A stretch of DNA of 64,000 nucleotides, from positions 3,108,001 through 3,172,000 of the forward strand of contig JAZGTN010000119.1 in assembly GCA_037783415.1 (NCBI GenBank), given 5' to 3'. Positions within the stretch are counted from its first letter, which is position 1, and every line of letters starts with the position of its first letter. Shown here piece after piece: positions 36,122 to 47,536 of this stretch. The notes beneath the pieces were generated by a model. It was given only the letters and a program-made list of their open reading frames with translations, was not told the DNA's origin and searched no databases. Position numbers and translations under genes: made by a program. Source of the DNA: Leptasterias polaris (taxonomy: Eukaryota > Echinodermata > Asteroidea > Forcipulatida > Asteriidae).

Positions 36122-36690
36122 GTTGATTGCATTATTTTGTTGAAGTGATTTGAATTTATAGGTTTGAGAAGTTGGTTCATTTTGAATTGCGGATTGAAAA
36201 ATTCTGTTGATTTTAAAACTTTGTTGATTTAAATACAGGTTGATTTGATTTCATCATTCAGTTGATTTTGACTCATTGATTGGAATATTCCCTTGATTTG
36301 AACATTTTGTAGAACTAATTTTGTTGGCCAGATTATTGAGTTGACCAATCAATTATTTTTGAATTTTGATCAAAATTTTCATTGGATTTGAATGTTTCAG
36401 TTGATTGAAAAAACTGTTTGAATTTTCTGTTGATTTTAATGTTTGTTGATTTTTTGTATTAGGTTTTTCATTTGAGTGATTTGAATATTGGTTTTGCCTA
36501 AATTATCAGTTGGTTTGAATATTTGGTAGGGCCTACATGTACATCTGAAGTTCTGACTATTTGAAATTTTGTCATGTTGGTTGATTTGAATATTCAATTG
36601 CTTTGATTATTTGCGTGGCTTGGTCACTGGCTTAATTGGAACATTCTATTCATTTGAATATTTGGGCGATTTGAATATTAAATAAATTTT
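36122..36690 (+). repeat. Degenerate continuation of the gttgattttga array
   Basis: Motifs gttgattt, tttgaat and atttggttgattt persist at irregular spacing, fading by about 36690. This looks like the older, decayed edge of the array. Confidence 0.65.
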
Positions 36691-37199
36691 AATATTTTAA
36701 ACAGAGTAGAAAACAAGACTTGATCAAAGAAATAAAGAGACTGGTCATTTCAAAACTTGTTTACATCCACCAAAAGTAGAAATCTTTTGCTGATACAGAA
36801 AGTATAGTCGTAAGTGAGTTCCTGAAACGGATCGTAAAAATAACAGACTTGTTTTTCTTCAATCAGTCCAAAGTTTCACAGGTAAATGTTGTTCTCGACA
36901 CGGAGCAAGGTTTTTATTTTGAAGCCAACGAATGAAAGTAAACACTTGAGTAAGATAACCCGTTGATTGAATGATACGTTGTGTAGATTACTGCCAGGGT
37001 TCTGCATAAACATCCCTCCGCAGTCAATGCCCGAAGACAGTCAAAATATGGTGTGTTTTTTGTGTGTTTTTTTTTTTTTTTACCAAACCATGATTTACTG
37101 AATAAAAACAAAATAGCAATCGATTTTCTTTTCATTGGGATAGAAAATACATTTAGTCTATCTGCATCTGAAGGAGTATGTAGATGTGTTTGTTGTGAG
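36691..37199. other. No gene recognised
   Basis: AT-rich intron with a T run at 37069-37080. Confidence 0.4.
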
Positions 37200-37450
37200 T
37201 TCAGGTCGGCTTAATTGTTTCTTTTCCTACCTTTCACCTCTGTGGACCCCAGTTCGAATCCCATCTCAGACCTACATGTAGAGCTTTAGATTGGGTTTTC
37301 AGTCCCTACATGTACCTGATTTGCGTGGGTTTTCCTCCATTTGTGTTTTGCACCCACATCTAAAAACTGAAAAATTCTTCTTGTTTCCTATTCACCATCC
37401 TCTTATTTGCGCTGGTGGACATGTGATGAAAAAATAAGTATCAAGTAATA
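37200..37450 (+). repeat. SINE family 2 copy with B box
   Basis: B-box-like cagttcgaatcccat at about 37250 is followed by ttgggttttcagtccctaca, ttttcctccat and cacccacatctaaaaactga, as in 26430-26690. The tail is aagtatcaagtaataa. Confidence 0.6.
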
Positions 37451-37614
37451 AACAACATGTACAAGGGGAAACTGGCTGAATACTTTTTTTTTTTCAAAAA
37501 AAAAAAACATCAAGAGAAAACCATATACACTGTAGAATGCTCCAGATTACACTATTGGGTTTTTACAACTAATACAAACATTCTGAAGAACTTATTTCAA
37601 TTCAGAGAGCATCG

Positions 37615-37690
37615 ACCAAACATCCCAAAATTTGGGTCCAGAATGCCCCACAGTTTAACAAAAAAAAACCTGAGAAGAACCCTGCTGTTG
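37615..37690 (-). repeat. Fragment of the 11144-type TIR element
   Basis: aaatttgggtccagaatgcc, ccacagttt and gagaagaaccctg match motifs of the element at 11144-11932 and the piece at 50310-50460. Confidence 0.5.
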
Positions 37691-37909
37691 TAGCATACAA
37701 ACTCAAGAGATATGCACAGTACATTTGATGTCAGTCTTCATCTATTGATCAGTACTACTCAAGATCATTCTGTGATAACACTGCTTTACTCTCCAGCACT
37801 GTTCCAGAAATCGTAACGTCAGCAAAATGCAAACCGCAGGTGTCACTTCTTCAGTTTTTATCAAAGCTTTTAGCAAATTGCTAACATGTTGTTTTTCACC
37901 AACTACTGT

Positions 37910-38050
37910 GAGGCCGTGTCTGAATTGGCGGCTATGGCTCCAGCTAAGGCTGAATCGGCATGCATTGAAGTAAAGGGCATCCATAGCAACACCCTTGGCA
38001 ACAACTGTAGCCGTAGCCGTAGCCGTAGCCACCAATTCAGATATAGCCAA
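37910..38050. mobile_element. MITE of the gaattggcggct family
   Basis: gtctgaattggcggctatgg (left) and tagccaccaattcagatata (right) are inverted ends. The right arm carries an expanded hexamer tagccg (three copies). The middle shares gcattgaagtaaagg with related copies. Confidence 0.7.
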
Positions 38051-38534
38051 ACTCAACCTGAGACGGAAGGGCAGAAATAGTCAGGACCCCACTTTGCTGT
38101 TGCACAGGGAAGTAGATCAGAGGTTGTGGCCGGGAAATTTTTCCCGAATGACCAGACACTTGTTTTTTTAGTGACATCCAAGAGTTATCAATCAGAAGGG
38201 AAAATCTGCTGGCGGTAATTTGACAGTTTGTTCCAGGGAGAGTAAGTTTCGGTTGATGCTTATTTATGGATATTGGAAGTTGTTTTGAAGCCAAGGGAAG
38301 CGTTTGCTGTGTTTGTTTGTAGTCGGGAAGAATTTTATGTCCGTGAGGAGGGAATGGTCTACTCTGGAGTAAGTTTGTAGGTTGTAGAACCTCTTAGTAA
38401 TTGTTACTCAAGAAGGATCTGATGGCAGATTGGCACAGCGTTGTGTTACCGAACTTGAAATTGTGTTGTTGATTTTGTTTTTTTGTCTGATAGGGTCATA
38501 TTGATGGTGAATGCTTTTTTGGAAGAATTCTTAT

Positions 38535-38865
38535 TATTTTGAATATTTGGTTGATTTGAGTATTTGGTTGAATTGAATATTTGGTTGATTTGAATATTTT
38601 GTTTATTTGAATGTTTGGTTGATTTGAATATTTGGTTGATTTGAATATTTTGTTTATTTGAATGTTTGGTTGATTTGAATATTTGGTTGATTTGAATATT
38701 TGGTTGAATTGAATATTTGGTTGAATTGAATATTTGGTTGAATTGAATATTTGGTTGAATTGAATATTTGGTTGAATTGAATATTTGGTTGAATTGAATA
38801 TTTGGTTGACTGGAGTTTTTGGTTGACTTAAATGTTTGGTTGGATTTAGGTATTTAGTTGAATTA
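38535..38865 (+). repeat. 18-bp minisatellite related to the 36-bp array
   Basis: About 18 units of ttgaatatttggttga(t/a)t. The 36-bp unit at 35710 reads as two such 18-mers that have diverged, so the two arrays have a common origin. The sequence just before each array also matches (ggatctgatagaaaattg at 35576, ggatctgatggcagattg at 38414). Confidence 0.9.
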
Positions 38866-38884
38866 AATAAATTGTCTTTCTTAA

Positions 38885-39030
38885 GCCGTATCCAAATAAT
38901 GTGCCTACAGCTACAGCTAGAACTGGTTCTAAGGTGTTGCCAAGGACGTCCTATGCTTCAATGCATGATGATGTGGAAATATAGCTGCAGCCCTACATGT
39001 AGCCGTTTGCAGCCAATTCGAACACATCCG
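38885..39030. mobile_element. MITE of the gaattggcggct family, diverged copy
   Basis: ccgtatccaaat at the left and gcagccaattcgaacacatc at the right, with tgcttcaatgcatgatgatg in the middle, which is also found in the copy at 44360-44480 (tacttcaatacatgatgatg). Confidence 0.6.
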
Positions 39031-39404
39031 TAGAAATGCAAAGGTCTTCAAATGGAGATGTTTTCTAAAATCTTGGCAAATTGTAGAACAGCACGCTGGT
39101 TCTTTTCTCAATTTAGCAACCGATATTTCATATTGGAGCATTTCAGTCACAAGTTTCTCATAAATCTACAAAAGATGCTGATCGTCACGTAGAATCTATA
39201 TTACTACTGTCGTCACTGGTCGGTGCCTGGGGAGGGGGGGGTCACATGTTGTTTTCTCTTGGCTCGTTGTGCTGTACTAGAATTATATCTCCATTTCAAT
39301 AAAAATGTCAGGGTTTGGTGAACTTGCTGATATGTTCCAGCTGTGTGATATGGGGGAAGATTCTGCCAAGTTGGGTCTGTGTTTCTTGTTTAAAGTGTCA
39401 CCAG

Positions 39405-39620
39405 TCACAACCAGAGGGGTGTTTGGGTGGGTTACCAGTCAGAGCGAGAGGGTTGTTTTGGCAGGGTACCAGTCAGAAGCGAGAGTGGTGTTCGGGCGGG
39501 TCACCAGTCGGAGCCAGAGGGGTGTTCGAGCAGGTCACCAGTCACAGCCAGAGGAATATTTGGGCGGGTTACCAGTCGGAGCCAGATGGGTGTTTGGGGC
39601 AGGTCACCATACTGAGCGGA
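39405..39620 (+). repeat. 34-bp minisatellite, about 6 copies
   Basis: The unit is gtgttcgggcgggtcaccag followed by tcggagccagaggg, with variants. The period is not a multiple of three, so the frames of 62-133 codons across it are incidental. Confidence 0.85.
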
Positions 39621-41700
39621 GCTTTTAACATTTCCAAGCCCAAACCTCGGTCAATGTGTGAAAAACACTTTGGGAAAATATTCAGCTGTGTCTGCCTGCA
39701 TATTTGTTTAGTTTAATTAAATTAATTTAGATATATGTGGAAATACATGAAATTAAAGAAAGTTTGATTTTTTTTTTCTTCGTGTTAACTCTTCATCAGC
39801 TTCCCCCTTAAGGCTATTTTGAAAACCGTCTTCAAACTCAAAGGCAAAGTAAATTCAGGCGATTGCTTTTTTCAACAAAACCCGCCACCCGATACACCAC
39901 ACACTTAACGTTTATCAATTCCTTGCACAATAATCCTCATGTATAACCACGGGGCACAGCCAGCTCCAGTGTCTCAATCAATATTAACACTCCCCCTCGG
40001 TCCCCAGGTACCCCTGTGCCAGTCCCCTGCTGACTGTAACGTAACCCCTCAACAGGGCGGCCATTGTATCAGACAGCTGGTCTACGTCCCTCCTCCTGTT
40101 CCGCTAATTGTAACAGTAGTGCGGGCGCGGCTACACTTGTCATTTTCTCATCCTCGCTATCCTCTCCCTGTTCTGCGTCAACTATGAAAGAGTGTCTTCG
40201 TGTTGTATGTAAGATTTGCGGTAGAGCTATGTGATAGTCTCTCTTGAGTAGTGTTGGCTCTGAGAAGAGCCATTTGTTTTCACTCGATGTTTCCACCAGT
40301 GTTCTCCGATCGTCTTCTCAGCCGGTGGAGTTGATGTAATTTCCGGATGTTTGGGCTACCCATCTCTCTCTTTTAAAAACTTGGAGTGAAGTATTGGGTC
40401 TCTGTCGTGTGGTAAAAGTGTGATAGAGGGCAAAGCAGTTTTTCATTGTAAGTGCAAGGCAGTTTGGTTTTTTTAGAAGGCAATGCAGTTTCCGTTGTTA
40501 AGGGCACCTCTGTGAGGAAAATGTAATTTTTTTATGGAATACTTCAAGTGGCACAAAGGCAACAACCGGAGGCAGTTGCCTTCATTGTCCTTCGTGAAGT
40601 ATCAGGCCTGTTCAATGACCTTCCTTCGACATTTTCATTGATTTTATACACCAGTGATAAGATAGGATTTACTTGGTGATGTGTGAGTATGTCATGGAGT
40701 TGTTTTGCGAAAAATCCAGCGGAGTATGACTTTGAGTTTAATAATGTTGCATCAACGTCTCTGAGCCTGTTGCTGTTGTCTGTCGTGTGCTTGAAACACC
40801 TAGTATACGGTGTTGCCTCTCTTGAGTATCAAAAATGCTTTGTCATTAACCGTTATGTTTTTACAAGCAGGGATGGGAAATTTCTGGCTTTTATCTGAAT
40901 TCAGGTTTTTATTTTGTCTGCCTTCTGAAAAAAGTAGCTGTTAATTTCTCTGTGTATGAAGTAACTCTGCTCTTTTGATCGACTTCTCTAGTGCTGAGGA
41001 TACTGTTCCCTAAAGCTCATTGTAATATGTTACATGTACTCATTAGGTTATCAGAAGTTGGAAATGTCATCATTTCACTGTACCTCTTAGAATTTGGAGC
41101 ATAGTTTGAGACTACATGTATGACGACTCTCACCCCTGCAGAAGAACAACGCATAAAGGCCCTTGAGGATGGGGATAAAATGTACACAATCCACAACTTC
41201 ATCTCCCGCGGTATTGACAAGAAAGATTGCAGCGGAGTTTGGGTTGAATTTCTAAGACCAGTGGTCTAACGGTCAAAGAAGATATACTCATGTTTCAGTC
41301 GGTGCACAATCAAAGAAGGTGTACACTGTACGCCTGTCATGATTGGCTGCTAGGATTTCTTTAAGCATTCTCGTCAAGACATTTAGTCTAACGAGGGCGT
41401 GTAGGAATTCATCGTGGCACCTCCGCACTCCGGACTGAAAAAGTTACACATCGTGGTGGCTTTATTCGAGAGCCCTACCCTCATCTTTTGATTCGGGATG
41501 TTTTAATGGATCTTTGATTTCTTCAAGGATGAAATACCAGCAGATATAATAAGCTGGCTACATTTAGCAAACAACAAGCATGTGTGTGTACTGTGAACTA
41601 TCTTCACACTACGGGAAAACCTGTTTGAGAATTGATGTATAGCCGATGCTACAGCACCATACTCTGCTATCTCCTGAGCAGCTGAGTGTCTTAGACAGTG
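39621..41700. other. Intron; no gene recognised
   Basis: 40020-40140 is GC-richer (agggcggccattgtatcaga) without an exon. 40555-40615 holds a palindromic dispersed piece (ggaggcagttgcctt). Nothing else is supported. Confidence 0.4.
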
Positions 41701-41729
41701 TTATTGGCCCTACAGGTCTGGGTCCTTAC

Positions 41730-42275
41730 TAAGTACTATTGACCATTGGATTAATACAGCATACAAGCACTGATATAAAGTTGTCATCAAATACACATCT
41801 CCTGCTGTTCACCGATGCTATTGACTGGTGCTATGGATTGGGTGCTATTGACTTGTACTACTACTGACCCCTGGATTTTTACAGTATACAACTAGCACTG
41901 ATATGTTGTCATCATCACAAGTATGCTTTTCCTGCTATTGACTGGTGCTATTGATTTGTACTTTTGACCTGTGCTATTGTCTGCCACTACTGACCACTGG
42001 ATTATTACAGTATACAACTGGCACTGATAAGTTGTTAGCAAATATATACATGCACATGTGGTGTACATATCATCTGCTATTGACCGGTGCTGTTGACCAG
42101 TACTATTGACCAGTGCTATTGACCATTGAGTCTCTGCAGTACACAACCAACACTGATAAGTTTTCACCTTGGATTGTAAAATAAACAAACGTAAGTCCAC
42201 TGCTATTAACCGGTGGTATACATGACTACACGTTATTGATTGTTGCTATTGACCGCTGCTTCTGACCACTGCGAT
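41730..42275 (+). repeat. Degenerate tandem array, unit about 125 bp
   Basis: At least four units contain tgaccactggattattacag, tatacaactggcactgataa and gttgtcatca, separated by variable runs of ctattgaccagtg. The last unit runs directly into the exon-like sequence at 42283. Confidence 0.8.
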
Positions 42276-42282
42276 GTTACAG

Positions 42283-42331
42283 AGGCTGAAGATTGAGGGA
42301 ACCCCGAGAGGGCGCTCTAAAAGTCACGCAG
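42283..42331 (+). CDS. Candidate alternative small exon of the ORP gene
   Basis: It is flanked by ctgcgatgttacag and by a strong donor, GTACGT. In phase 0 it reads RLKIEGTPRGRSKSHA plus one base, and leaves in phase 1, so it can join 44576 in frame. It accepts phase 0 input, as from the exon at 8693. After 27246 (phase 1) it would read into TGA, so it would be mutually exclusive with the 27154 exon. Its acceptor lies in the last unit of the adjacent tandem array (compare ggattattacag). The peptide is short and basic; evidence is phase and splice sites only. Confidence 0.35.
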
Positions 42332-43489
42332 GTACGTATCATTGTGGGAAGTTTTCCCTACTTTAATATCAAACCATACTGTACTTGTACAAATGTGTCG
42401 TCATCTTTTTGGACTTTAATTAACAGTTAATTTGAAATGGTTGTACTTGCAACCAGAAGCCAAATTCAAACATTTAAATTATATTGCAGTAAAATTTTAA
42501 TGACAGGAACAGAATTGGAGTGGGGATTAAGTTTGAATTAAAATAAATTAAATAAATAAATTAAACTAAAGGGGCCTTCTCGTTGCTCCTCATAATGCAC
42601 AGCGTAGCGTTCTGTCCTCGGTCCGGCTCACAATGAAACCACAGAAATCTGGCGACTCTCGCGTGGGACTTGATTCCGTTTTTTCAATTTGACGGTAATG
42701 TCATTAAGCTGCTAAGCAATTTAGCTTGTTTATGTGCTTAGCAAAAGTAAGCAGATGAAAATGGTGGTACACAGAGTATATCGGATGGTATTTAACGTTG
42801 GTGACCCGAGTGACTGTGCTAAGCAATATATTATTTAGCTCAGCAAAATTGCGTGCTTGTTAACTGAGTAAAAAGACAACTGTGAGGAATTCCTAATCTA
42901 CTGTAAGGATGATCTACTCCCCCCCCCCCTCCCCCCCCCCCCCCCCCAGCCTTCTTTCAATTCAAACTAAATTATAACTAATTGTTGTCGGGCATTCATG
43001 CCTGACCATAGCCGGTGTACATGTACCTAATTAACGAATCCTGGACATGTCGTTACGTTCACCGGTGAACACGTCTAATTGAATAAGGATCAAAGTGTAA
43101 TTGGTTTGTGCCAAGCTGCTCCCCCTCTCCCCGCTACATAATGGACTCACCCTTGGAGGGATTCATTGGGGGGGATATCTACAGACAAATATTTCTAGTA
43201 TTTTATTTGTTTTATTTTATTCTAAACATTAAGGAGAAATGAACAAACTGGATTCTTTTTACTGTGATGCTGGGTTTTTTTCCCCTGTGAGAGAATGTTT
43301 TGTAAACTGGTTGGCCTTGGTGATGTCGTGATTGTATGTTGCCGTCCGTGCCGTGCTTTAAAGCCAGCCGTGATTGCTAATTGGAAGACTGTTAAGACTA
43401 TACTTTATCGTTGACTCCAGAGTATATTAGGATTCGTGGTATTGTGCGAGCGTCAGTAGTGAAAACTCCCCGCCGGTGTGTGGTGGCTA
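42332..43489. other. Intron; MITE piece and C tract
   Basis: 42700-42870 is a GCTTAAGCA-type repeat. 42919-42947 is almost pure C, which gives G runs on the other strand. No exon is seen. Confidence 0.45.
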
Positions 43490-43915
43490 GAGGGAGGATG
43501 AACCAGAATGTTGGAGAGTTGTAAAAGACAAAGAACTGAGAACTTGAAGCACGATATGTCATCCTTCAAGTCCTTATACTGAGAAAACTGTTAGCTTTGG
43601 CTGGGTGGCAAGAAGAATGTTGAAAGAAAACATTGGAGAGTTGAAATAGATGAAAAACTTGAGGAGAACTTGAAGTGAGAGATTCAAGAATATGCCATCG
43701 TTATGCTGAGAGAACTTTCTGTTATGGCTGGATGAGAAGAGGACCGTTGAAAGAAAACATTGGAGAGTTGAAATAGATGAAGAACTTGAGGAGATCTTGA
43801 AGTGTTAGTTTCAAGACATATGCCGTTGTTATGCTGATAGAGCTGTCTGTTGTGTCGGGAAGACAAGAGGGATGATGACTGGAAACTGGAGAGACTTGAA
43901 GAGAACATAAAACTT
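43490..43915 (+). repeat. Tandem duplication, unit about 120 bp, 3 copies
   Basis: gaaagaaaacattggagagt, tgaaatagatgaagaacttg and gttatgctgagagaact recur three times with divergence. No coding signal. Confidence 0.75.
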
Positions 43916-44359
43916 TCAAGACTATGCTGTTGTTATGCTGACAATTTCACCAAGTGTTGTACCAATAGTGGGGAGATGCATCAGAGTCCATCATTGACAA
44001 CCAATTTGTTTTGTGTGCCTAGCAAACAAGACCAAGATGAACGTCTTTGAAAAAAATGTGGACAAATAGCTGATCTGCACCATTTTAAAAGGGAAATCCT
44101 TTTCGTGGAAATTTGTTTTGTTTTTTCTTTTTCTTGAGTCCCCTTTGCCTGAGAATCTCATTCGACAATCAGCAGATGGTGAACAATGCAAGGTACAGAT
44201 CTTTGGATGTGTCGGTTTTTATTGAGTTTGACCTTTGACCTTGGCTGGTGTCACTAATAGCTCTGTTTGATATCACAGTTTTTTAATTTTATCCAGACAC
44301 CAGTGAGTGCGGAAGCCTCTGTTTTATTTTGCACTTCAAGCCGCCAACTCCTATCAGAG

Positions 44360-44480
44360 TCCAAACTGATAAGGCTGTTTGCTGAGGAGTCAGGACATAC
44401 TATACTTCAATACATGATGATGCGGAAATCTAGCTCTAGCCGTAGCCGTAGCCGTAGCCGCCAATTCGAGCACAGCCACC
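44360..44480. mobile_element. MITE of the gaattggcggct family
   Basis: Right arm: tagccgtagccgtagccgcc followed by aattcgagcac. Middle: tacttcaatacatgatgatg. The left arm (caagccgccaactcctatc) is diverged. Confidence 0.6.
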
Positions 44481-44575
44481 CATAAAATATTTCAATTTTT
44501 TGTTTCTTCTCTTGTGATTTTGATAATTAATTTCCTCCCCTTTTTTTCTCACCTTCCTTTCTCACCTTCCTTCAG

Positions 44576-44661
44576 GTCAAGGGACTGACCAGGACCATGC
44601 TGAATTATTCGATAAGGATTCACTTCGCCCAACATCCAAATTCCAAGCTCCACGAAGTCGG
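44576..44661 (+). CDS. OSBPL8: ORP gene exon, N-terminal linker
   Basis: An excellent acceptor (long pyrimidine tract ccttcctttctcaccttcct then tcag) ends at 44575; donor GTAGGT starts at 44662. The exon enters in phase 1 (G+GT, Gly) and leaves in phase 0. It encodes GQGTDQDHAELFDKDSLRP then TSKFQAPRSR. It is acidic then basic, without a domain, and corresponds by position to the variable segment before the conserved basic stretch of ORP8. It can follow either 27246 or 42331. It leads in frame to 56092. Confidence 0.75.
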
Positions 44662-44774
44662 GTAGGTGTATAACATGTAGCATTCATTTACCTCTGGGTG
44701 TCTGTGGTGGTTTGTAAAAACCTATAAAATGTGACTGCCTCTAACCATGTAGAAACTCTTCCTATTGTACTTAA

Positions 44775-45411
44775 AGGCACTGAACACGTTTGGTAATAGA
44801 CCGTATCGAATATGACGTTATCTTTCAAATACCCACAACATGGCGTCTTTTAGCGTGTGCGTGTGAAATCAAAACCAGGAACGCTGAGTGCATGAATGCG
44901 GCCATAATCATAGGACAGGCCGTATGCGCGTCTAAACGTGTATCAATGAAGCACTCAGCGTTCCTGGTTTGATTTCTATGGCACACGCACACACACACGC
45001 TCACAGACGCCATGTTGTGGGTATTTGAAAGGTAACGTCATATTCGATACGGTCTATTGTCAAAGACCAGTATTCTCACTTGGTGTATCCCAACATATGC
45101 ATAAAATAACAAGCCTGTGAAAATTTGGGCTGAATTGGTCATCGAAGTTGCAAGAAAATAATGAAAGAAAAAACACCCTTGTTGCACAAATTTGTGTGCT
45201 TTCAGATAGGAATAAAAGGCTTCTGGCCAGAAGTCTTTTTCAGATTCAAATATTTTAGTGAGAAATTACCTCTTTCTCAAAAACTACGTTACTTCAGAGG
45301 GAGTCGTTTCTCACAATGTTTTATACTATCAACAGCTCTCCGTTGCTGGTTACCAAGTAAGTTTTTATGCTAATATATATTTTGAGTAATTACCAAGCAT
45401 GTCCAGTGCCT
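44775..45411. mobile_element. TTAA-flanked MITE, copy 3, with nested fold-back
   Basis: Ends AGGCACTGAACACGTTTGGT and accaagcatgtccagtgcct, flanked by TTAA at 44771-44774 and 45412-45415. It is interrupted at 44798-45055 by a fold-back element between ggtaat and tgtcaaagacc. The 70-codon frame from 45161 matches that of copies 1 and 4. Confidence 0.88.
44798..45055. mobile_element. Nested fold-back MITE, 258 bp
   Basis: Starts agaccgtatcgaatatgacg and ends with its inverse, cgtcatattcgatacggtct. Inverted homology runs through aatacccacaacatggcgtc and caggaacgctgagtgc almost to the centre, so the whole element would fold into one hairpin. Flanks suggest a 2-bp AT duplication or a blunt insertion. 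Confidence 0.88.
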
Positions 45412-45415
45412 TTAA

Positions 45416-45812
45416 AGGGTCTGTATGCGTTTGGTAATCACTCTTAAAATTAATGGCAATAAAAACTTATTGATCAGAAGCCTACAGCAGCTTACGATAG
45501 TATACATGTAAAGCATTTTGAGAAACATTTCACTTCGAAGTAATGTGGTTATGTAAAAAGATAGCAGATTGTATGCCCCCAAAATTGAATCTGAAAAACG
45601 TTTCTGTCATAAATGCTTCTCATATTGTGTATTAGGGATTATTCTTCCTGCGTGGACATATTCGCTCCGGTATTTTTGCGATATCTCAAAAACGCAACTA
45701 CCTTTTGAAATGAAATTTTCACAGGTTAGTTTTAGTCTTGTATATATCTGCATAAATTTTTATAGGGTTAAAACACTCGAACGGTTCCAAAAACCAAAGG
45801 TATACTTTGCCT
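45416..45812. mobile_element. TTAA-flanked MITE, second subfamily
   Basis: It starts agggtctgtatgcgtttggt and ends accaaaggtatactttgcct. It shares one TTAA (45412-45415) with the copy to its left and has another at 45813-45816. The interior (atggcaataaaaacttatt, ttgcgatatctcaaaaacg) differs from subfamily 1 but matches 9901-10314 at the left end. Confidence 0.75.
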
Positions 45813-45816
45813 TTAA

Positions 45817-47213
45817 GTCTGATTTACGATTATTTGACTCCTCAGAAATATCAGCAAAATTGTTATTAAATGGCCTGAAGGAAGCCTGTGCCGTACTCAC
45901 ATATAGGTCAGCCCTTGTACTCAATAAAACATGTACTAAATATTGTTTTCCTACTTATTCTGAGGGCTAAAATGCACTTGTTTAGTGTGACCATGTCTGA
46001 CACTACTGTGCCAACGTCTGGGTCAAAGCCTTGCACTGTCTTTTTTTTTTTTTACCTGTAATACCCTAGGGCTACAGGTAAATATCAAGTGAACGAGTTA
46101 TTAATAATGAAAACAATACCTTCTTGTACAGCGCTTTATCTACCGGCATCTCAACACACTTATGTTTGTAAGACAGAATATGTTAAGTTGTTTAATATGA
46201 GAGCCATAAATATATCACCGTGTGAAGGACGAAGCAGTTATGGTTTAGTGTCTCGCTGAAGGACACAAGTGTCAAGACCCTGGACTCGAACTGATCAGAA
46301 ACACCAGAGCTTGAGTCCAGTGCACTTGACCGCTCGGCCACGACACTTGACCGCTCGGCCACGACACTTGACCGCTCAACAAATGACACACCAACAAATG
46401 TTTGTACATGGCTGATGGCCGTGAGATATAATCAAGATCCTAACAATAACTAATACATGTACCTTAAATGAAAGCTTACATGTATACATACTTCCTTAAT
46501 TCTAACCAAAACAAAAGGGCTAATCACGCTCAGTGAATGATTTCCCTTGTATAGCAGAGCAAATTGCTACACAAAATGCATGAGTTGCTACTCAAAAATC
46601 AGGAGTTGCTACTCAATATTAGCATTCAGTGTGCACAAAACAAGTTCAGTCTGAATATTTTGCCATGCAAGATTGCTGGATGAAATCGTTCCCTGACGCT
46701 GGTAAAGTTAGAGTTACAACTTTAGGAGTTTGTGCAAATTCGATGCGTTCAATTACTGTTATTTGAAATATCTTATTCCAAGGTAAAACATGTAAGGTAA
46801 AATAAACAAAAAAAACATGTTTAGCGTCCTGCCTTTTTGAAAAAAGGAAAGAGGATGTTTTTTTTGTTTTTTTTCTTCAAAAAAGGCAGCCCGACTTATT
46901 TTTCAAGACAACCAACCGGGCTATTTTTCAAGACGTAAGAAAGATGATTGCCACCTTTTTTTCGGTGTGCTTTTTCGGTGTGGTAAAGTCTAAAAATACG
47001 ATCTTATTTATTTTAACATTTATTTTTTTCGTCAGACATCGTTAAAAACTTAACCCTTGTTTTTTATTTTTTTTTTTAAGACAAAAAAGGAAGCGGGCGG
47101 GGACGCTGAACATGTTTGTGTTTTTTTTGGCCAAGGGTAGATATAGAGAACCAGTTCCTGTTTGGGTAGTCTCCATATTTTCTGAATAGATTATGAATCC
47201 ACTTCCTTTATCT
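45817..47213. other. Intron; one SINE, otherwise no feature
   Basis: Contains the minus-strand SINE below, and T-rich tracts near 46040 and 46858. No exon is seen. Confidence 0.45.
46095..46385 (-). mobile_element. tRNA-derived SINE, minus strand, head repeated
   Basis: On the minus strand the B-box region (gttcgagtccagggtcttga) and A box (tggccgagcgg) are present. The 21-bp head segment cttgaccgctcggccacgac occurs twice in full plus a partial third copy at 46325-46377. The body ends with an agcgctgtacaagaag-type tail. Confidence 0.75.
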
Positions 47214-47217
47214 TTAA

Positions 47218-47532
47218 AGGGATGGTCTACTTTTCCTACGTACATTCCAAATTAAAAAGAGAAGGTCAAAACTTGGGTTTTTGGAAGAGTCATTCCAATT
47301 CTCTAGTTCTCAAGAAACATCATAAAGGGATCGCAATGCAACCTCCAGGGCCCAATTTCATGGCTCTGCTTACCGCCGAATTCTGCGCTTTCGATCACCA
47401 ATTTCGCTTACTGTGCAAGCGCCGAAGACCAATTGAGCCCAAATTTAGACAGGTTTGTGATTTTATGCATATATTTTGGAACACACCAAGTGAGGAAACT
47501 GGTTTGATCAAAAGTACATGTACATCCTCCCT
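47218..47532. mobile_element. TTAA-flanked MITE, third subfamily
   Basis: Ends AGGGATGGTCTACTTTTCC and gtacatgtacatcctccct, flanked by TTAA at 47214-47217 and 47533-47536. Part of its left half (ggaagagtcattccaattct, caagaaacatcataaaggga) is the sequence tandemly amplified at 60553-60975. Confidence 0.7.
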
Positions 47533-47536
47533 TTAA

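Noticed and set aside
35710..36180. 156-codon Asn/Gln-rich minus-strand frame and 143-codon Leu/Ile-rich plus-strand frame
   Set aside because: Both are products of the 36-bp tandem unit; no splice sites or flanking coding sequence support a gene.
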